NCBI GenBank assembly: GCA_021157895.1
Contig: JAGGVQ010000014.1
Span: forward strand, 1-34,742
Length of the DNA: 34,742 nt
DNA from: Dehalococcoidia bacterium
GTDB lineage: Bacteria > Chloroflexota > Dehalococcoidia > GIF9 > AB-539-J10
Direction of reading: 5' to 3'
The stretch's first letter is position 1, and each line of letters begins with the position of its first letter. The notes under the pieces are model-generated. The model ran no database searches, was not told the DNA's origin, and saw only the letters and a program-made list of their open reading frames with translations. Both the position numbers and the translations under genes were made by a program. This document shows positions 1-9,309 of this stretch, one piece after another.

Positions 1-2
1 AA

Positions 3-44
3 TCGGTGAGATTTACACTAAAATTCTTCGTGAGAGTAATGTGA
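3..44 (+). CDS. possible 3' end of an upstream gene (partial)
   Basis: Frame 3 is open from the window edge to a TGA at 42-44. That stop overlaps the GTG start of the ROK kinase in a GTGA arrangement, the same coupling style used by many gene pairs in this window. Only about 13 codons are visible, so no family can be named. The kinase frame is also open to the left edge, so this call rests on the overlap alone. Confidence 0.25.
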   Translation, partial: SVRFTLKFFVRVM

Positions 45-1036
45 GCAGGGATAAAGAAAGGTTAGCTCTGTCACTGGATGTAGGGGGAACGAAGATTTTG
101 GCTGCCCTTGTTTCTCATCCAGGTCATGTTTTGTGTGAGAAGCTCTCCCCGACAATGGCAGATGGGGGAGTTGAGGCAGTAGTTGATAGGATGGTAACCC
201 TTGTTAGTGATACCCTTGATGAGGGTGGCGTTGACATATCTCATGTGGAGGGCATGGGGATCGCCGTGGCAGGGGCCATAGATACCAACGCAGGAATAGT
301 TACTGCCTCTCCCAATCTTCCCAACTGGCGCGATGTTCCTCTTGTGAATATCCTTGCGGACAGATTCAAAACTGCTGTTTATGTGGTAAATGATGCCAGC
401 GCGGCAGCACTGGCAGAGCATCTCAGGGGAGCAGGAAGGGGAACAAGCAATATGGTGTATCTTACCGTGAGCACTGGCATTGGGGGAGGGATTGTTATTG
501 ATGGGGAACTTTATATTGGCACTGATGGTTGTGCGGGTGAAATAGGGCACATGGTGATAGATTCTCACGGGCCTAGGTGTAATTGTGGTAATGACGGTTG
601 CTTGGAGGCGCTGGCATCTGGGACCGCGGTAGCTCGCGAGGCGGTAAGACGCCTCAAACGGGGTGAGCAAAGCCAGCTTCTTGAGCTTGTAGAAGGCAAG
701 CTTGAGGATATCGATGCCCGTGTTGTGGGCATCGCCGCCAGCGTGGGTGATTCTCTGGCGCTAGATATTATCACTCGTGGATCTCGCTACTTGGGTTTGG
801 GTATGGTAAATCTGGTTAATATATTTAATCCCGAGCGGATTGTCGTTGGTGGTGGACTTTCTCACATGGGGGAGATGTTGTTGGGTCCAGCCCGGCAGGT
901 GGTAAGGGAGAAGGCCTTTAAGTTACCTGCTCAATCGGTAAGCATCGTTACCAGCGAGCTGGGTGATGAGGCTGGTGTAATTGGGGCTGCCATGTTTGTT
1001 TTTCAGGCCTGTGATAAGGGCTTCCCTTATAGCTGA
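41..1036 (+). CDS. ROK family sugar kinase (glucokinase-like)
   Basis: Probable cytoplasmic ATP-dependent hexose kinase; ROK glucokinases make glucose 6-phosphate. The N-terminus carries the phosphate-binding motif DVGGTKI, followed by a second nucleotide/sugar region with STGIGGG and EIGHM. The ROK zinc-site signature CNCGNDGCLE lies at about residues 180-189, and VVGGGLS occurs near the C-terminus. At 331 aa the length is normal for the family. The GTG start gives the usual few residues before DVGGTK and overlaps a possible upstream stop as GTGA. Substrate cannot be fixed from sequence: glucose is likeliest, but N-acetyl-hexosamines or mannose are possible. A glycosyltransferase/GH65 cassette lies 4 kb downstream, so it could phosphorylate glucose released there, though this link is only inference. 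Confidence 0.88.
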   Translation: MSRDKERLALSLDVGGTKILAALVSHPGHVLCEKLSPTMADGGVEAVVDRMVTLVSDTLDEGGVDISHVEGMGIAVAGAIDTNAGIVTASPNLPNWRDVPLVNILADRFKTAVYVVNDASAAALAEHLRGAGRGTSNMVYLTVSTGIGGGIVIDGELYIGTDGCAGEIGHMVIDSHGPRCNCGNDGCLEALASGTAVAREAVRRLKRGEQSQLLELVEGKLEDIDARVVGIAASVGDSLALDIITRGSRYLGLGMVNLVNIFNPERIVVGGGLSHMGEMLLGPARQVVREKAFKLPAQSVSIVTSELGDEAGVIGAAMFVFQACDKGFPYS

Positions 1037-1112
1037 TAGTTTATGCTATTATACTTGGCATTTATCCTGATGTTTCAGCATGTGATTATATTTTGGGAAC
1101 GCATATATTTTG

Positions 1113-3749
1113 ATGAATAGTGACGATCTCAGGAGGATTTTCCTGCAGTTCTTTGCAGACAAGGGACATAAAGTTATTCCCAGTTCCTCTTTAATCCCTT
1201 ATGGTGATCACACTTTATTGCTTACCACTGCCGGTATGGTCCAAATCAAGCCCTACTTTCTGGGCGTAGAAGTGCCCCCCAGTCCTAGGTTGACTTCCTG
1301 CCAGAAGTGCTTCCGCACGACCGACATAGATATAGTGGGAGATGATAAGCATCTCACTTTCTTTGAGATGCTGGGTAATTTCAGTGTCGGCGACTATTTC
1401 AAGAAGGAAGCTATTTCTTGGTCATGGGAGTTTGTTACTCAATATTTGAAGCTGCCGCAGGATCGTCTATGGGTCACAATTTATCTGGATGATGACGAGG
1501 CTTTTGATTACTGGCGGCAGGTGGGGGTGCCAGTTGAGAGAATACTACGATTTGGGGATGAGGATAATTTCTGGGGTCCGGCAGGTGATTCTGGTCCTTG
1601 TGGGCCCTGCAGCGAAATTCATTATGATTATGGAGAGGAGTTTGGCTGTGGCCGTCCTGACTGTCGGCCGAATTGTGAATGTGGGAGATTCTCTGAAATC
1701 TGGAACCTTGTGTTTAGCCAGTATAACCAGCATTCTGATGGCCATCGCTCCTTGTTACCCAAGCCTAACATTGACACCGGAATGGGGATGGAGAGGACAC
1801 TGGCTGCTATTCAGGGTGTACATTCGTTTTATGATACCGACATTTTTATACCCCTGATACAGCGAATATGCAGGTTATCACACAAGAGTTATGGAGAGGA
1901 AAAGAATGTTGATCGGGCGATTCGTGTTGTTGCTGAGCATAGCCGTGCTGTTACCTTTCTTATTGCTGATGGTGTTATGCCATCAAATGAAGGCCGAGGC
2001 TATGTATTACGGAGAATATTACGTCGTGCTTCCTTCTTTGGCCGGCAATTGGAATTGTATAAACCTTTCCTCATGGAGATAGCCGAAGTGACTATTGAAC
2101 ATATGGGTCATGTATATCCTGAGCTTGTTGCTGCGCGAGGCCGGGTCATTGATGTAATCCGGGCGGAGGAACAGAAATTTGGAGTTACTTTAGAAGCAGG
2201 TCTTGATGTGTTGATGAAGTTGGTCGCTGACGCTTCGAATCAAGGGAAGGGGCAGTTGTCTGGGGAAGAGGTGTTCTATCTTCACGATACCCATGGTTTT
2301 CCTCCTGAGCTAACCCAAGAGATAGCTAGTGAGCATGGTTTATCGATAGATTGGACAGAATATCAGGCCGAGATGGAAAAGCAAAGGGAGAGGGCTAGGG
2401 CATCTCAAGCAACATCAGCTAGTTCTATATTGGAATTGGGGAGGCTTGTTAGCTTTGGATTGAAGGCTGTCAAACCCACACATTTTGTGGGATATAGCGA
2501 ATTTACTACGAAGTCGCAACTTCTGGGGATGATGAGAGGTGGAGAGCCTTGTGACAGCGCATCCGAGGGCGATGAGGTTAATATGGTATTGGATAGGACA
2601 CCTTTCTATGGAGAGATGGGGGGGCAGGTGGGTGACACTGGCGAGATAAGTGGGGCAGGGGGGAAAATGTCCGTTACCAATACCCTGCGAGGACCTTCTG
2701 ATGTGATTGTGCACCAGGGCAAGGTTCTTGAAGGTAGATTCTCTGTTGGAGATGAAGTTTCTCTGGAGGTTGATATTTCCCGCCGCATGGACATTGCGCG
2801 CAATCATACTGCGACACATTTGCTGCAAGCAGCCCTGCGGCAGATCTTGGGAAGGAATGTAGCACAAAGAGGGTCTGTGGTAGATCCTGACAGGCTTAGA
2901 TTTGATTTTTCTTATTCGGCGGTGGTGGGGCAGGATCAGCTTTTACATATTCAGCGGTGGGTTAATGAAAGGATTCGCTGGGATCTGGAGATCAACACGA
3001 AGGTGCTTCCTTATCAGGATGCCATTGCTGATGGAGCCATTGCGCTATTTGAGGAGAAATATGGGGAGACAGTCAGGGAAGTGATAGTAGGTAAACCTCC
3101 TATCAGCAAGGAGTTGTGTGGAGGCACACATGTTGGTTCTACCGGTCAAATTGGCCTTTTCCTTATCACTGGTGAAGCTAGTATTGGCACCGGGGTATGC
3201 CGTATTGAGGCAATAACCGGGAGAACTGCTGAAGCTTTTATTGAGCAGCAAATTTCGCATTTGCAGCAAGTGACTGGAGTGCTGGGATGCTTGCCTCAGG
3301 AGGTCGAGAGTAAAATCCAGGTACTCCTGGATGAATTGGGAGAGGAGCACAAACGTTCCCTCTGGCTGGAGAGAATGCTATCTCGGAAGTTGGCTGATTC
3401 CCTACTTCAGAAGGCAAGTCGGGAGAATAATGTTACTTTTATAGCGGGTAAGCTCCCGTCGCTGACTATGCCTGTGCTCAGAGAGACAGGTGATATACTG
3501 AGAGATAAGTTGCAGAGTGCCATTGTGGTGCTAGGCACGATATATGATGATAAGCCTATGTTCGTGGCCATGGTGACTCCTGACCTGGTGAGCAGGGGGT
3601 TTAATGCTGGTAGCATTATTAGAGAGGTAGCAAAGATTGCTGGTGGTAGTGGTGGTGGTAGGGCAGATATGGCTCAAGCAGGTGGCAGAGATGTCTCTAA
3701 AATTGATGATGCTTTAGAACTGGTTGGTAAGATTATTGCAAGAGGTTGA
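1113..3749 (+). CDS. alaS: alanyl-tRNA synthetase
   Basis: Charges tRNA-Ala with alanine and edits mischarged Ser/Gly. All expected parts are present in order: the class II catalytic domain with FRTTDID and FWGPAGDSGPCGPCSEI, and a Cys-rich insert (CGRPDCRPNCECGRF). The editing domain carries HTATH near residue 565 and CGGTH near 668. The C-terminal DHHA1 domain ends in the glycine-rich GGSGGGRADMAQAGG. Length is 878 aa, typical of full-length bacterial AlaRS. The ORF track begins one codon earlier at a TTG. I prefer the ATG at 1113, because the peptide MNSDDLRRIFLQFF matches the usual AlaRS N-terminus. Its stop overlaps ruvX (TTGA), so the two are probably co-translated. Confidence 0.97.
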   Translation: MNSDDLRRIFLQFFADKGHKVIPSSSLIPYGDHTLLLTTAGMVQIKPYFLGVEVPPSPRLTSCQKCFRTTDIDIVGDDKHLTFFEMLGNFSVGDYFKKEAISWSWEFVTQYLKLPQDRLWVTIYLDDDEAFDYWRQVGVPVERILRFGDEDNFWGPAGDSGPCGPCSEIHYDYGEEFGCGRPDCRPNCECGRFSEIWNLVFSQYNQHSDGHRSLLPKPNIDTGMGMERTLAAIQGVHSFYDTDIFIPLIQRICRLSHKSYGEEKNVDRAIRVVAEHSRAVTFLIADGVMPSNEGRGYVLRRILRRASFFGRQLELYKPFLMEIAEVTIEHMGHVYPELVAARGRVIDVIRAEEQKFGVTLEAGLDVLMKLVADASNQGKGQLSGEEVFYLHDTHGFPPELTQEIASEHGLSIDWTEYQAEMEKQRERARASQATSASSILELGRLVSFGLKAVKPTHFVGYSEFTTKSQLLGMMRGGEPCDSASEGDEVNMVLDRTPFYGEMGGQVGDTGEISGAGGKMSVTNTLRGPSDVIVHQGKVLEGRFSVGDEVSLEVDISRRMDIARNHTATHLLQAALRQILGRNVAQRGSVVDPDRLRFDFSYSAVVGQDQLLHIQRWVNERIRWDLEINTKVLPYQDAIADGAIALFEEKYGETVREVIVGKPPISKELCGGTHVGSTGQIGLFLITGEASIGTGVCRIEAITGRTAEAFIEQQISHLQQVTGVLGCLPQEVESKIQVLLDELGEEHKRSLWLERMLSRKLADSLLQKASRENNVTFIAGKLPSLTMPVLRETGDILRDKLQSAIVVLGTIYDDKPMFVAMVTPDLVSRGFNAGSIIREVAKIAGGSGGGRADMAQAGGRDVSKIDDALELVGKIIARG

Positions 3750-4165
3750 GTTTGCGTAGTTTGGGGGTGGATGTTGGGGGCAGGAGGACTGGGGTCGCCA
3801 TAAGTGATGCTGATGGCATCTTGGCTTCCCCTCTAGCTGTGATTGATAATGGGGATGATAAGGAGACTATAGCTGAGATACTTAAACTTGCCCAGCGATA
3901 TCATGTGCAACGGTTAGTGGTTGGTTTACCCTATTCGCTGCAAGGTGGTATAGGCCAGCAGGCTGATAGGGTGAGGAATTTTGCCCGCGAGCTTGCCCAT
4001 TCTGGTAATATTGAAGTCAAGCTTTGTGATGAGCGTTTCTCAACCATTGCTGCTGACAAGTTGATGGTGGAGGCAGGAGTGAAGAAGAGAAAGAAGAAAG
4101 AACGGCGTGATGCTATAGCAGCTGCCTTCATTCTTCAGGGATTTCTGGATAGTCTGGAGAGCTGA
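3746..4165 (+). CDS. ruvX: RuvX/YqgF family Holliday-junction resolvase-like protein
   Basis: Member of the YqgF/RuvX RNase H-fold family, implicated in Holliday-junction resolution and in pre-16S rRNA maturation. It shows the N-terminal acidic motif LGVDVGGRRTGVAISD (Asp9), the middle VVGLPYSLQGG, the DERFST motif and a C-terminal RRDAIAAAFILQGFLD carrying the last acidic residue. The size (139 aa) is normal. The TTG start overlaps the alaS stop by four bases (TTGA). alaS-ruvX adjacency is common in bacteria. The run KKRKKKERR before the last motif is very basic. Confidence 0.93.
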   Translation: MSLRSLGVDVGGRRTGVAISDADGILASPLAVIDNGDDKETIAEILKLAQRYHVQRLVVGLPYSLQGGIGQQADRVRNFARELAHSGNIEVKLCDERFSTIAADKLMVEAGVKKRKKKERRDAIAAAFILQGFLDSLES

Positions 4166-4172
4166 AATTCCT

Positions 4173-5060
4173 ATGGCGAAGACTATTGGATTGATTGGAT
4201 ACCCTATTAGATATTCCATCTCTCCTTACTTTCAACAAGCGGCTTTAGATTACTACAATCTTGATGTTTGCTATGATGCTTGGGAGGTACGCCCAAAGGA
4301 TCTTGAGGTGACAGTATCTCAATTGCGAGATTTCCAGTATTTGGGAGCTAATGTGACCATCCCTTATAAGGAGTCAGTGATACCATTACTGGATGAATTG
4401 GATGAATGGGCAACTATGGTTGGTGCTGTGAATACTATTGTTAGAAATAAGAACAGACTTGTTGGTTTTAACACTGATTCCTATGGTTTCCTTGAGGCGC
4501 TATATCAGGATGGCAATTTTGATCCTGAAGATAAGCGTGTGGTGATACTTGGGGCAGGTGGAGCAGCCAGTGCAGTAAGTTTTGCGCTGGCTCAGAAAAA
4601 GGTAAAATCTATTACTGTAATCAATCGCACCCTGGGACGAGCTCAAAAGTTGGTTGGCAGGTTGGAGCATTTTATTGCCAGTCAGGCAATTGTATCAGGA
4701 CGTTCAGCGATCAAGCTTAATGCACTGCCATGGCAGGTGCTAAGCTCGCATGAGACACTGTCTTATTGTCATTTGCTGGTTAATTGCACCGCGATGGGAA
4801 CCAGATATGGCTCTCTGGAAGGAGATTTTCCTTTGGGCAGCGATGTGATCCCTGCAGGCATTATGGTATATGACCTGGTTTATAATCCTCCTCTTACGCC
4901 TTTACTGCAGCAAGCTCAAGAGGCAGGAGCCTCTATTCTTGGCGGATTGCCAATGCTAGTGTACCAGGGGGCTGCCTCTCTCCAGTTATGGACTGGCGCT
5001 GATGCTCCAGTTTCTTTCATGATGGGCAAGGCAAAAGAAGCTTTACAGAGCTTGCCATAA
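4173..5060 (+). CDS. aroE: shikimate dehydrogenase (NADP+)
   Basis: Reduces 3-dehydroshikimate to shikimate in aromatic amino-acid synthesis; cytoplasmic. The substrate-binding pair is seen in GYPIRYSISP, the catalytic Lys in VTIPYKES, and the Asp in NTDSYGF. The NADP-binding loop is GAGGAASA, followed by the NRT motif that favours NADP. The C-terminal GLPMLVYQGAASLQLWTG supplies the conserved Gln. Length is 295 aa. The ATG follows a GGAG at a fitting distance and starts seven bases after ruvX. Other shikimate-pathway genes in the window are aroC and aroKB downstream on this strand and aroQ on the opposite strand. Confidence 0.95.
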   Translation: MAKTIGLIGYPIRYSISPYFQQAALDYYNLDVCYDAWEVRPKDLEVTVSQLRDFQYLGANVTIPYKESVIPLLDELDEWATMVGAVNTIVRNKNRLVGFNTDSYGFLEALYQDGNFDPEDKRVVILGAGGAASAVSFALAQKKVKSITVINRTLGRAQKLVGRLEHFIASQAIVSGRSAIKLNALPWQVLSSHETLSYCHLLVNCTAMGTRYGSLEGDFPLGSDVIPAGIMVYDLVYNPPLTPLLQQAQEAGASILGGLPMLVYQGAASLQLWTGADAPVSFMMGKAKEALQSLP

Positions 5061-5105
5061 TTATATTTCCTTGGGTGAAATTCCTATTTTTCAGGAAGAG
5101 AAAAG

Positions 5106-6149
5106 TTGAAAATTGCAATGGTGGTTCCTCCATGGTTCAAGGTGCCGCCGGACAAATATGGTGGCATTGAAGCTGTTGTTAGCTTACTGGCGGAAGGGCT
5201 TGTTGATAAGGGACATGAAGTAATCCTGTTTACCATATCGAGTTCTACCACTAGGGCGGAAAAGTTCACCTTTTTCGCCGATGAGATGAAGGCGTATCTT
5301 GATAAACCTCCATCAAATTTCCTCAATATCGCTGTGACACATTCACTGGCATCTTATATTGAGATCTCACGGGGTCAATATGACATCATTCATGACCATA
5401 CATGGAAGGAAGGCTTGTGTAGTGCTGCATTCTTAGATGTTCCTGTGGTGCACACCCTCCATTCCCCTCTAGGCGAGGAAAACAAGCAGTTCTACAGTCT
5501 GCTAACAAGGTTGCCCCATATAGCATTTGTCACTATCAGCGATTATCAGCAAACCTGTCTCCCTGTCCTGAATTATGTTTCTACTATCTATAATGGCATA
5601 GACCTTTCTCTCTATCCGTATTCCGAGGAGGGGGATTATCTATTTTATATCGGGAGGTTTAATCCTCAGAAGGCGCCTCACTTAGCCTGTGAGATAGCGA
5701 AGCGTCTGGGGGAGAAGCTTATATTGGCTGGCAAGGTTAATGAACAGGCTGAGCGTGATTATTTTGACCAGTATATACAGCCATATCTTGGTAGCGACAT
5801 AAGATTTATTGGTGAGGTGGGTGGTGAGGATAAGATGAATCTCTTTTCCCGCGGGAAAGGTTATCTCTATCCTATTCAGTGGGATGAACCGTTTGGTATA
5901 ACCATGGTTGAAGCTATGGCCTGTGGTAAGCCCGTGGTGACTTTTAGACGGGGATCGACACCAGAGGTTGTTGCTGATGGAGTCACTGGTTTTGTTGCGG
6001 ATACCATGGACGAATTGGTAGATGATGTGAAACATATTGGTGATATCAGCCCACGAAAGTGCCGTGAACGGGTAGAGAATATGTTCACTTCTGCTGTGAT
6101 GGTTGATAATTATGAGCGTACCTATTTCCAGTTATTGGGTAAGAAATAG
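5106..6149 (+). CDS. GT4-type glycosyltransferase
   Basis: Retaining nucleotide-sugar (or sugar-phosphate) glycosyltransferase of GT-B fold. The N-terminal Rossmann half begins MKIAMVVPPW and contains a glycine-rich KYGGIEAVV. The C-terminal half has FYIGRFNPQKAPH and the EX7E motif in EPFGITMVEAMACGKPVV (Glu261 and Glu269), followed by GSTPEVV. There is no signal peptide or membrane span, so it is a soluble enzyme of 347 aa. It starts with TTG, preceded by GGAAGAG. The acceptor and donor cannot be read from sequence. Because it sits directly before a GH65 phosphorylase and a beta-phosphoglucomutase-like HAD, a role in making an intracellular glucoside that those enzymes later recycle is plausible. 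Confidence 0.88.
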   Translation: MKIAMVVPPWFKVPPDKYGGIEAVVSLLAEGLVDKGHEVILFTISSSTTRAEKFTFFADEMKAYLDKPPSNFLNIAVTHSLASYIEISRGQYDIIHDHTWKEGLCSAAFLDVPVVHTLHSPLGEENKQFYSLLTRLPHIAFVTISDYQQTCLPVLNYVSTIYNGIDLSLYPYSEEGDYLFYIGRFNPQKAPHLACEIAKRLGEKLILAGKVNEQAERDYFDQYIQPYLGSDIRFIGEVGGEDKMNLFSRGKGYLYPIQWDEPFGITMVEAMACGKPVVTFRRGSTPEVVADGVTGFVADTMDELVDDVKHIGDISPRKCRERVENMFTSAVMVDNYERTYFQLLGKK

Positions 6150-6180
6150 CCACAAAATTCTTTTATAGGAGGAGTGATGC

Positions 6181-8484
6181 ATGGTGCTGGAGTGGTTGTC
6201 CGACGATGGTTGGATAGTGCTTGAGCGTAACATTGATCGAGACAAGCTACGATTCCAGGAAACAATATTTACCTTGGGAAATGGCTATGTCGGGTCACGT
6301 GGAGTTCTTGAGGAAGGGTACAGGCAAGGATATCCAGGTACCTATATCACCGGTGTCTATGATAGTGGGGGGCAACTGCCCGAAATCGTTAATGCGCCAA
6401 ATCCTGTTGTTGTAGAGATATATGTCGATGGCAGGAAGTTATCTCTGGATGAGATGGGGGTGATTGAGCATCGCAGGATATTAGATATGAAGAGAGCGGT
6501 GCTTTACAGGCGTACTCTTTTCGTTGATGGCGAGAAAAGATATAAATATCGCTCCTCGCGTTTCCTTAGTCTTAGAGAACAGCATCTTGGTGTCATGAGC
6601 TTTTCCCTGGAAGCCCTGGATTGTGATGCCTCTGTCACAGTTAAATGTGTTGTGGATGGGACGACGCGAAATGAGATCCAGGCGGTGGGAGATCCGGTCA
6701 GGCATTATACGGTCATGCAGACATATGGTATGGGAAGAGACCCATTATATTTGGCAGCCAGGACTGATGCATCAGGCATTGTTATTGGGCTGGCCTCCCT
6801 GACTGAAGCGCATAATACAGGCGGGTCATGTGAGTGTCAGATCAAGTCTCATGGGGATGAGAATTGTGTATTCAGAGAGTTTTCCTTTCAGGCCCGGAGA
6901 GGGAAGAGATATAGCTTTACTCGCTATTTTTCTGTCTATACCTCCCGTGATACGCAACGCAATATTCATACATCTTGCCTTGCTGAAGTGATGCGAGCAC
7001 GGGAACGTGGGGCAGCGCAGTTATTGCGCCGACATACTCGATGTTGGCGCCACAGGTGGCGGTATTCTGATGTGGCGATAGATGGGGATCCAGCTATACG
7101 ACAGGCTGTCAGGTTCAACCTGTATCACTTATTGATAGCAGCATCACCTGAAGATATGGATGTTAGCTTGCCAGCCAAAGCATTATCTGGTGAGTGGTAT
7201 AAGGGGCATGTATTCTGGGATACTGAAATATATATGTTTCCTTTCTTTATGTATACCCAACCGAAAATTGCACGCAACCTGTTGCTATATCGTTATCGTC
7301 GCTTGGAGCAGGCGAGACATAATGCCAGTATGCAGGGATACAAGGGGACACTGTTTCCCTGGGAGTCAGCTGATACGGGAGAGGAGGTCACGCCAATGTT
7401 ATGGCGGGGGCCTGATGGGAAGATAATTAAAGTACATACGAAGCCAATGCAGCATCATATCGTTGGGGATATCTCCTGGGCAGTATCGATGTACTACATG
7501 GTGACAGGTGATATCAGGTTTATGTTGGATTATGGTGCTGAGGTGATATTTGAGTCAGCCAGGTTCTGGGCCAGCAGGGTAAATTATGATGAGGATACTG
7601 CTTTGTATCATATACCTGAGGTTACCGGCCCCGACGAATACCATAAGGGTGTGGATGACAGTTTTTATACTAATTATCTGGCCAGGTGGAACTTGCTTTA
7701 TGCTGCCAGCCTGTACCGGGAATTCTTGGGCAGTCATCCCCGTTATATTAAGAAGCTTGGTGATAAGATGAATCTACCCTGCAGTGAAGTCGACGCGTGG
7801 CAGCAAGTTGGGGGAAGTATCAAGCTGGGCATTCAAGACAGTGGCTTGATTGAGGAATTTCAGGGTTACTTTGATAAGGGTAATGATGTTATCACACAGC
7901 GCAATGCGAGTGGTATGCCTGTCTATTCTAAAGATGAAGATAAGTTACAGCATACTCAACTGGTAAAACAGGCAGATGTTATTTTGCTGTTACATTTGTT
8001 CCCTGGTGATTTCAGTAGGAAAACCAGGGAGATTAACTTCGCTTACTATGATGCTCGCACTACTCATCTATCGTCGCTTAGCCCATCTATATATGCTATT
8101 CTTGCTGCAGAACTGGGAGATATCTCGAAGGCATACAATTATTTCCATTACGTAGCCTGTGGTGACCTGGATGATTATTTTGGCAATACTGACCTGGGCA
8201 TTCATGCTGCTTCTCTGGGTGGTGTCTGGCAAGCGGCGATCCATGGTTTTGCTGGAGTGAAACTAGTTTGCGACAGGCTGTATATTAATCCCAAGTTGCC
8301 AGAAAAGTGGCGCATGGTGAAGTTCAACCTGCTATGGCGTGGGAATACCCTGAGGGTTTGCCTGTCCAATGATAAGGTTGAGATATTATTGGGGTCACGG
8401 AAGAAGCAGTTGGAGCTTCCGGCATGTATATATGGTAAGAGAATCCAACTTCAGGCCAACAAGTTACTAACTGTGGTTAAGTGA
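6181..8484 (+). CDS. GH65 family disaccharide phosphorylase
   Basis: Predicted inverting phosphorylase acting on an alpha-glucoside such as maltose, trehalose, kojibiose or nigerose, releasing beta-glucose 1-phosphate. The (alpha/alpha)6 catalytic domain contains GHVFWDTEI (Trp346-Asp347 region) and VTGPDEYH at residues 481-488, where Glu486 is the likely general acid. The THLSSLSPS loop resembles the phosphate-binding SSLS of GH65 phosphorylases, so hydrolase activity is less likely. An N-terminal beta-sandwich and a short C-terminal sheet fill out the 767 aa, a normal length. The start is well supported by AGGAGG at 6167-6173, seven bases upstream. Which disaccharide is used cannot be decided by eye. 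No signal peptide is present. Confidence 0.9.
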   Translation: MVLEWLSDDGWIVLERNIDRDKLRFQETIFTLGNGYVGSRGVLEEGYRQGYPGTYITGVYDSGGQLPEIVNAPNPVVVEIYVDGRKLSLDEMGVIEHRRILDMKRAVLYRRTLFVDGEKRYKYRSSRFLSLREQHLGVMSFSLEALDCDASVTVKCVVDGTTRNEIQAVGDPVRHYTVMQTYGMGRDPLYLAARTDASGIVIGLASLTEAHNTGGSCECQIKSHGDENCVFREFSFQARRGKRYSFTRYFSVYTSRDTQRNIHTSCLAEVMRARERGAAQLLRRHTRCWRHRWRYSDVAIDGDPAIRQAVRFNLYHLLIAASPEDMDVSLPAKALSGEWYKGHVFWDTEIYMFPFFMYTQPKIARNLLLYRYRRLEQARHNASMQGYKGTLFPWESADTGEEVTPMLWRGPDGKIIKVHTKPMQHHIVGDISWAVSMYYMVTGDIRFMLDYGAEVIFESARFWASRVNYDEDTALYHIPEVTGPDEYHKGVDDSFYTNYLARWNLLYAASLYREFLGSHPRYIKKLGDKMNLPCSEVDAWQQVGGSIKLGIQDSGLIEEFQGYFDKGNDVITQRNASGMPVYSKDEDKLQHTQLVKQADVILLLHLFPGDFSRKTREINFAYYDARTTHLSSLSPSIYAILAAELGDISKAYNYFHYVACGDLDDYFGNTDLGIHAASLGGVWQAAIHGFAGVKLVCDRLYINPKLPEKWRMVKFNLLWRGNTLRVCLSNDKVEILLGSRKKQLELPACIYGKRIQLQANKLLTVVK

Positions 8485-8523
8485 TATGGATGATGGTGTA
8501 ACAGTAAAAAGGGACTGTATTAC

Positions 8524-9309
8524 TTGAACAGTATAAAGAACGTCGGATTTATTTGGGATATCGATGGTGTTGTGGTCGATAGTCCTCATGAGGAGGCATG
8601 GCGTATCACGGCGATGAAAGAGCCATGGGGTATTGATGAACTTAGCTCAGATTTTTACTTTACCCATGTGGCCTCTCGGCCCCGTTATGAAGGAGGAAAC
8701 AACATTCTGGAGCTCAAGGGTGTTTACCAGAGATTGGGAGCAGACAGCCATGAGAAAAAGAGTGAGCTTCTCGAACGATATTGTAATGAGAAAAATGCTT
8801 TGGTACAGGAGCTGATTAAAGCGGGCAAATTCCAGCTATTTCCCGATGCGTTGCAGGAGCTATTACAGGCGAAGAAGAGAGGAGTGTTGCAGGCGGCAGC
8901 ATCGGCCTCTAAAAATGCTAAAAATATGCTTCTCCATGTGTCCCGGCAGCGCATGCAGGGTGAAATAGGACTGGACATAAGTATTTTACGGGGGGTGGAG
9001 AGCCTGTATGATATATTTGATGTCGATGTCTGCGGGCTAGATTTGGGTGCTAAGGAAAATATTCATCGCTTCGCCGCTGAGAGGCTAAATGCTCGTTGTA
9101 TGCAGAAGCTGGATAAATTTGTGGTATTTGAAGATGCTCCCTCGGGAATAAAGGCAGCGAAGTCCTGTGGTTATTATGCTGTTGGGGTGTTGCGTATTGG
9201 AGAAGAGAATGCATTATCCTGTGCTGGAGCGGATGTTGTCCTGCGGGATTTGAGACTACTGGACATCGACATCTTGTTATCTCAACCAAGTCAAGGAGGA
9301 GAGGGATGA
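8524..9309 (+). CDS. HAD superfamily hydrolase, beta-phosphoglucomutase-like
   Basis: Haloacid-dehalogenase fold phosphatase or phosphomutase. Motif I is WDIDGVVVDS with Asp12 as nucleophile and Asp14 as acid/base. Motif III and IV are represented by the K of LDKFVVFEDAPSGIKAA, close to the beta-PGM/GPH-type ending. An alpha-helical cap lies between residues about 20 and 110. Placed 39 bases after a GH65 phosphorylase, it may convert beta-glucose 1-phosphate to glucose 6-phosphate; such pairs are well known, but the assignment here is by context. A plain phosphatase cannot be excluded. TTG is the only start before the DxD motif, with AAGGGA upstream. Its stop overlaps sppA as ATGA. Confidence 0.82.
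   Translation: MNSIKNVGFIWDIDGVVVDSPHEEAWRITAMKEPWGIDELSSDFYFTHVASRPRYEGGNNILELKGVYQRLGADSHEKKSELLERYCNEKNALVQELIKAGKFQLFPDALQELLQAKKRGVLQAAASASKNAKNMLLHVSRQRMQGEIGLDISILRGVESLYDIFDVDVCGLDLGAKENIHRFAAERLNARCMQKLDKFVVFEDAPSGIKAAKSCGYYAVGVLRIGEENALSCAGADVVLRDLRLLDIDILLSQPSQGGEG

Noticed and set aside
1037-1112. Promoter for alaS (TTGGCA at 1055 and TATATT at 1087)
   Set aside because: The spacing is 26 bases, far from the usual 16-18. Another TATACT at 1050 lacks a -35.
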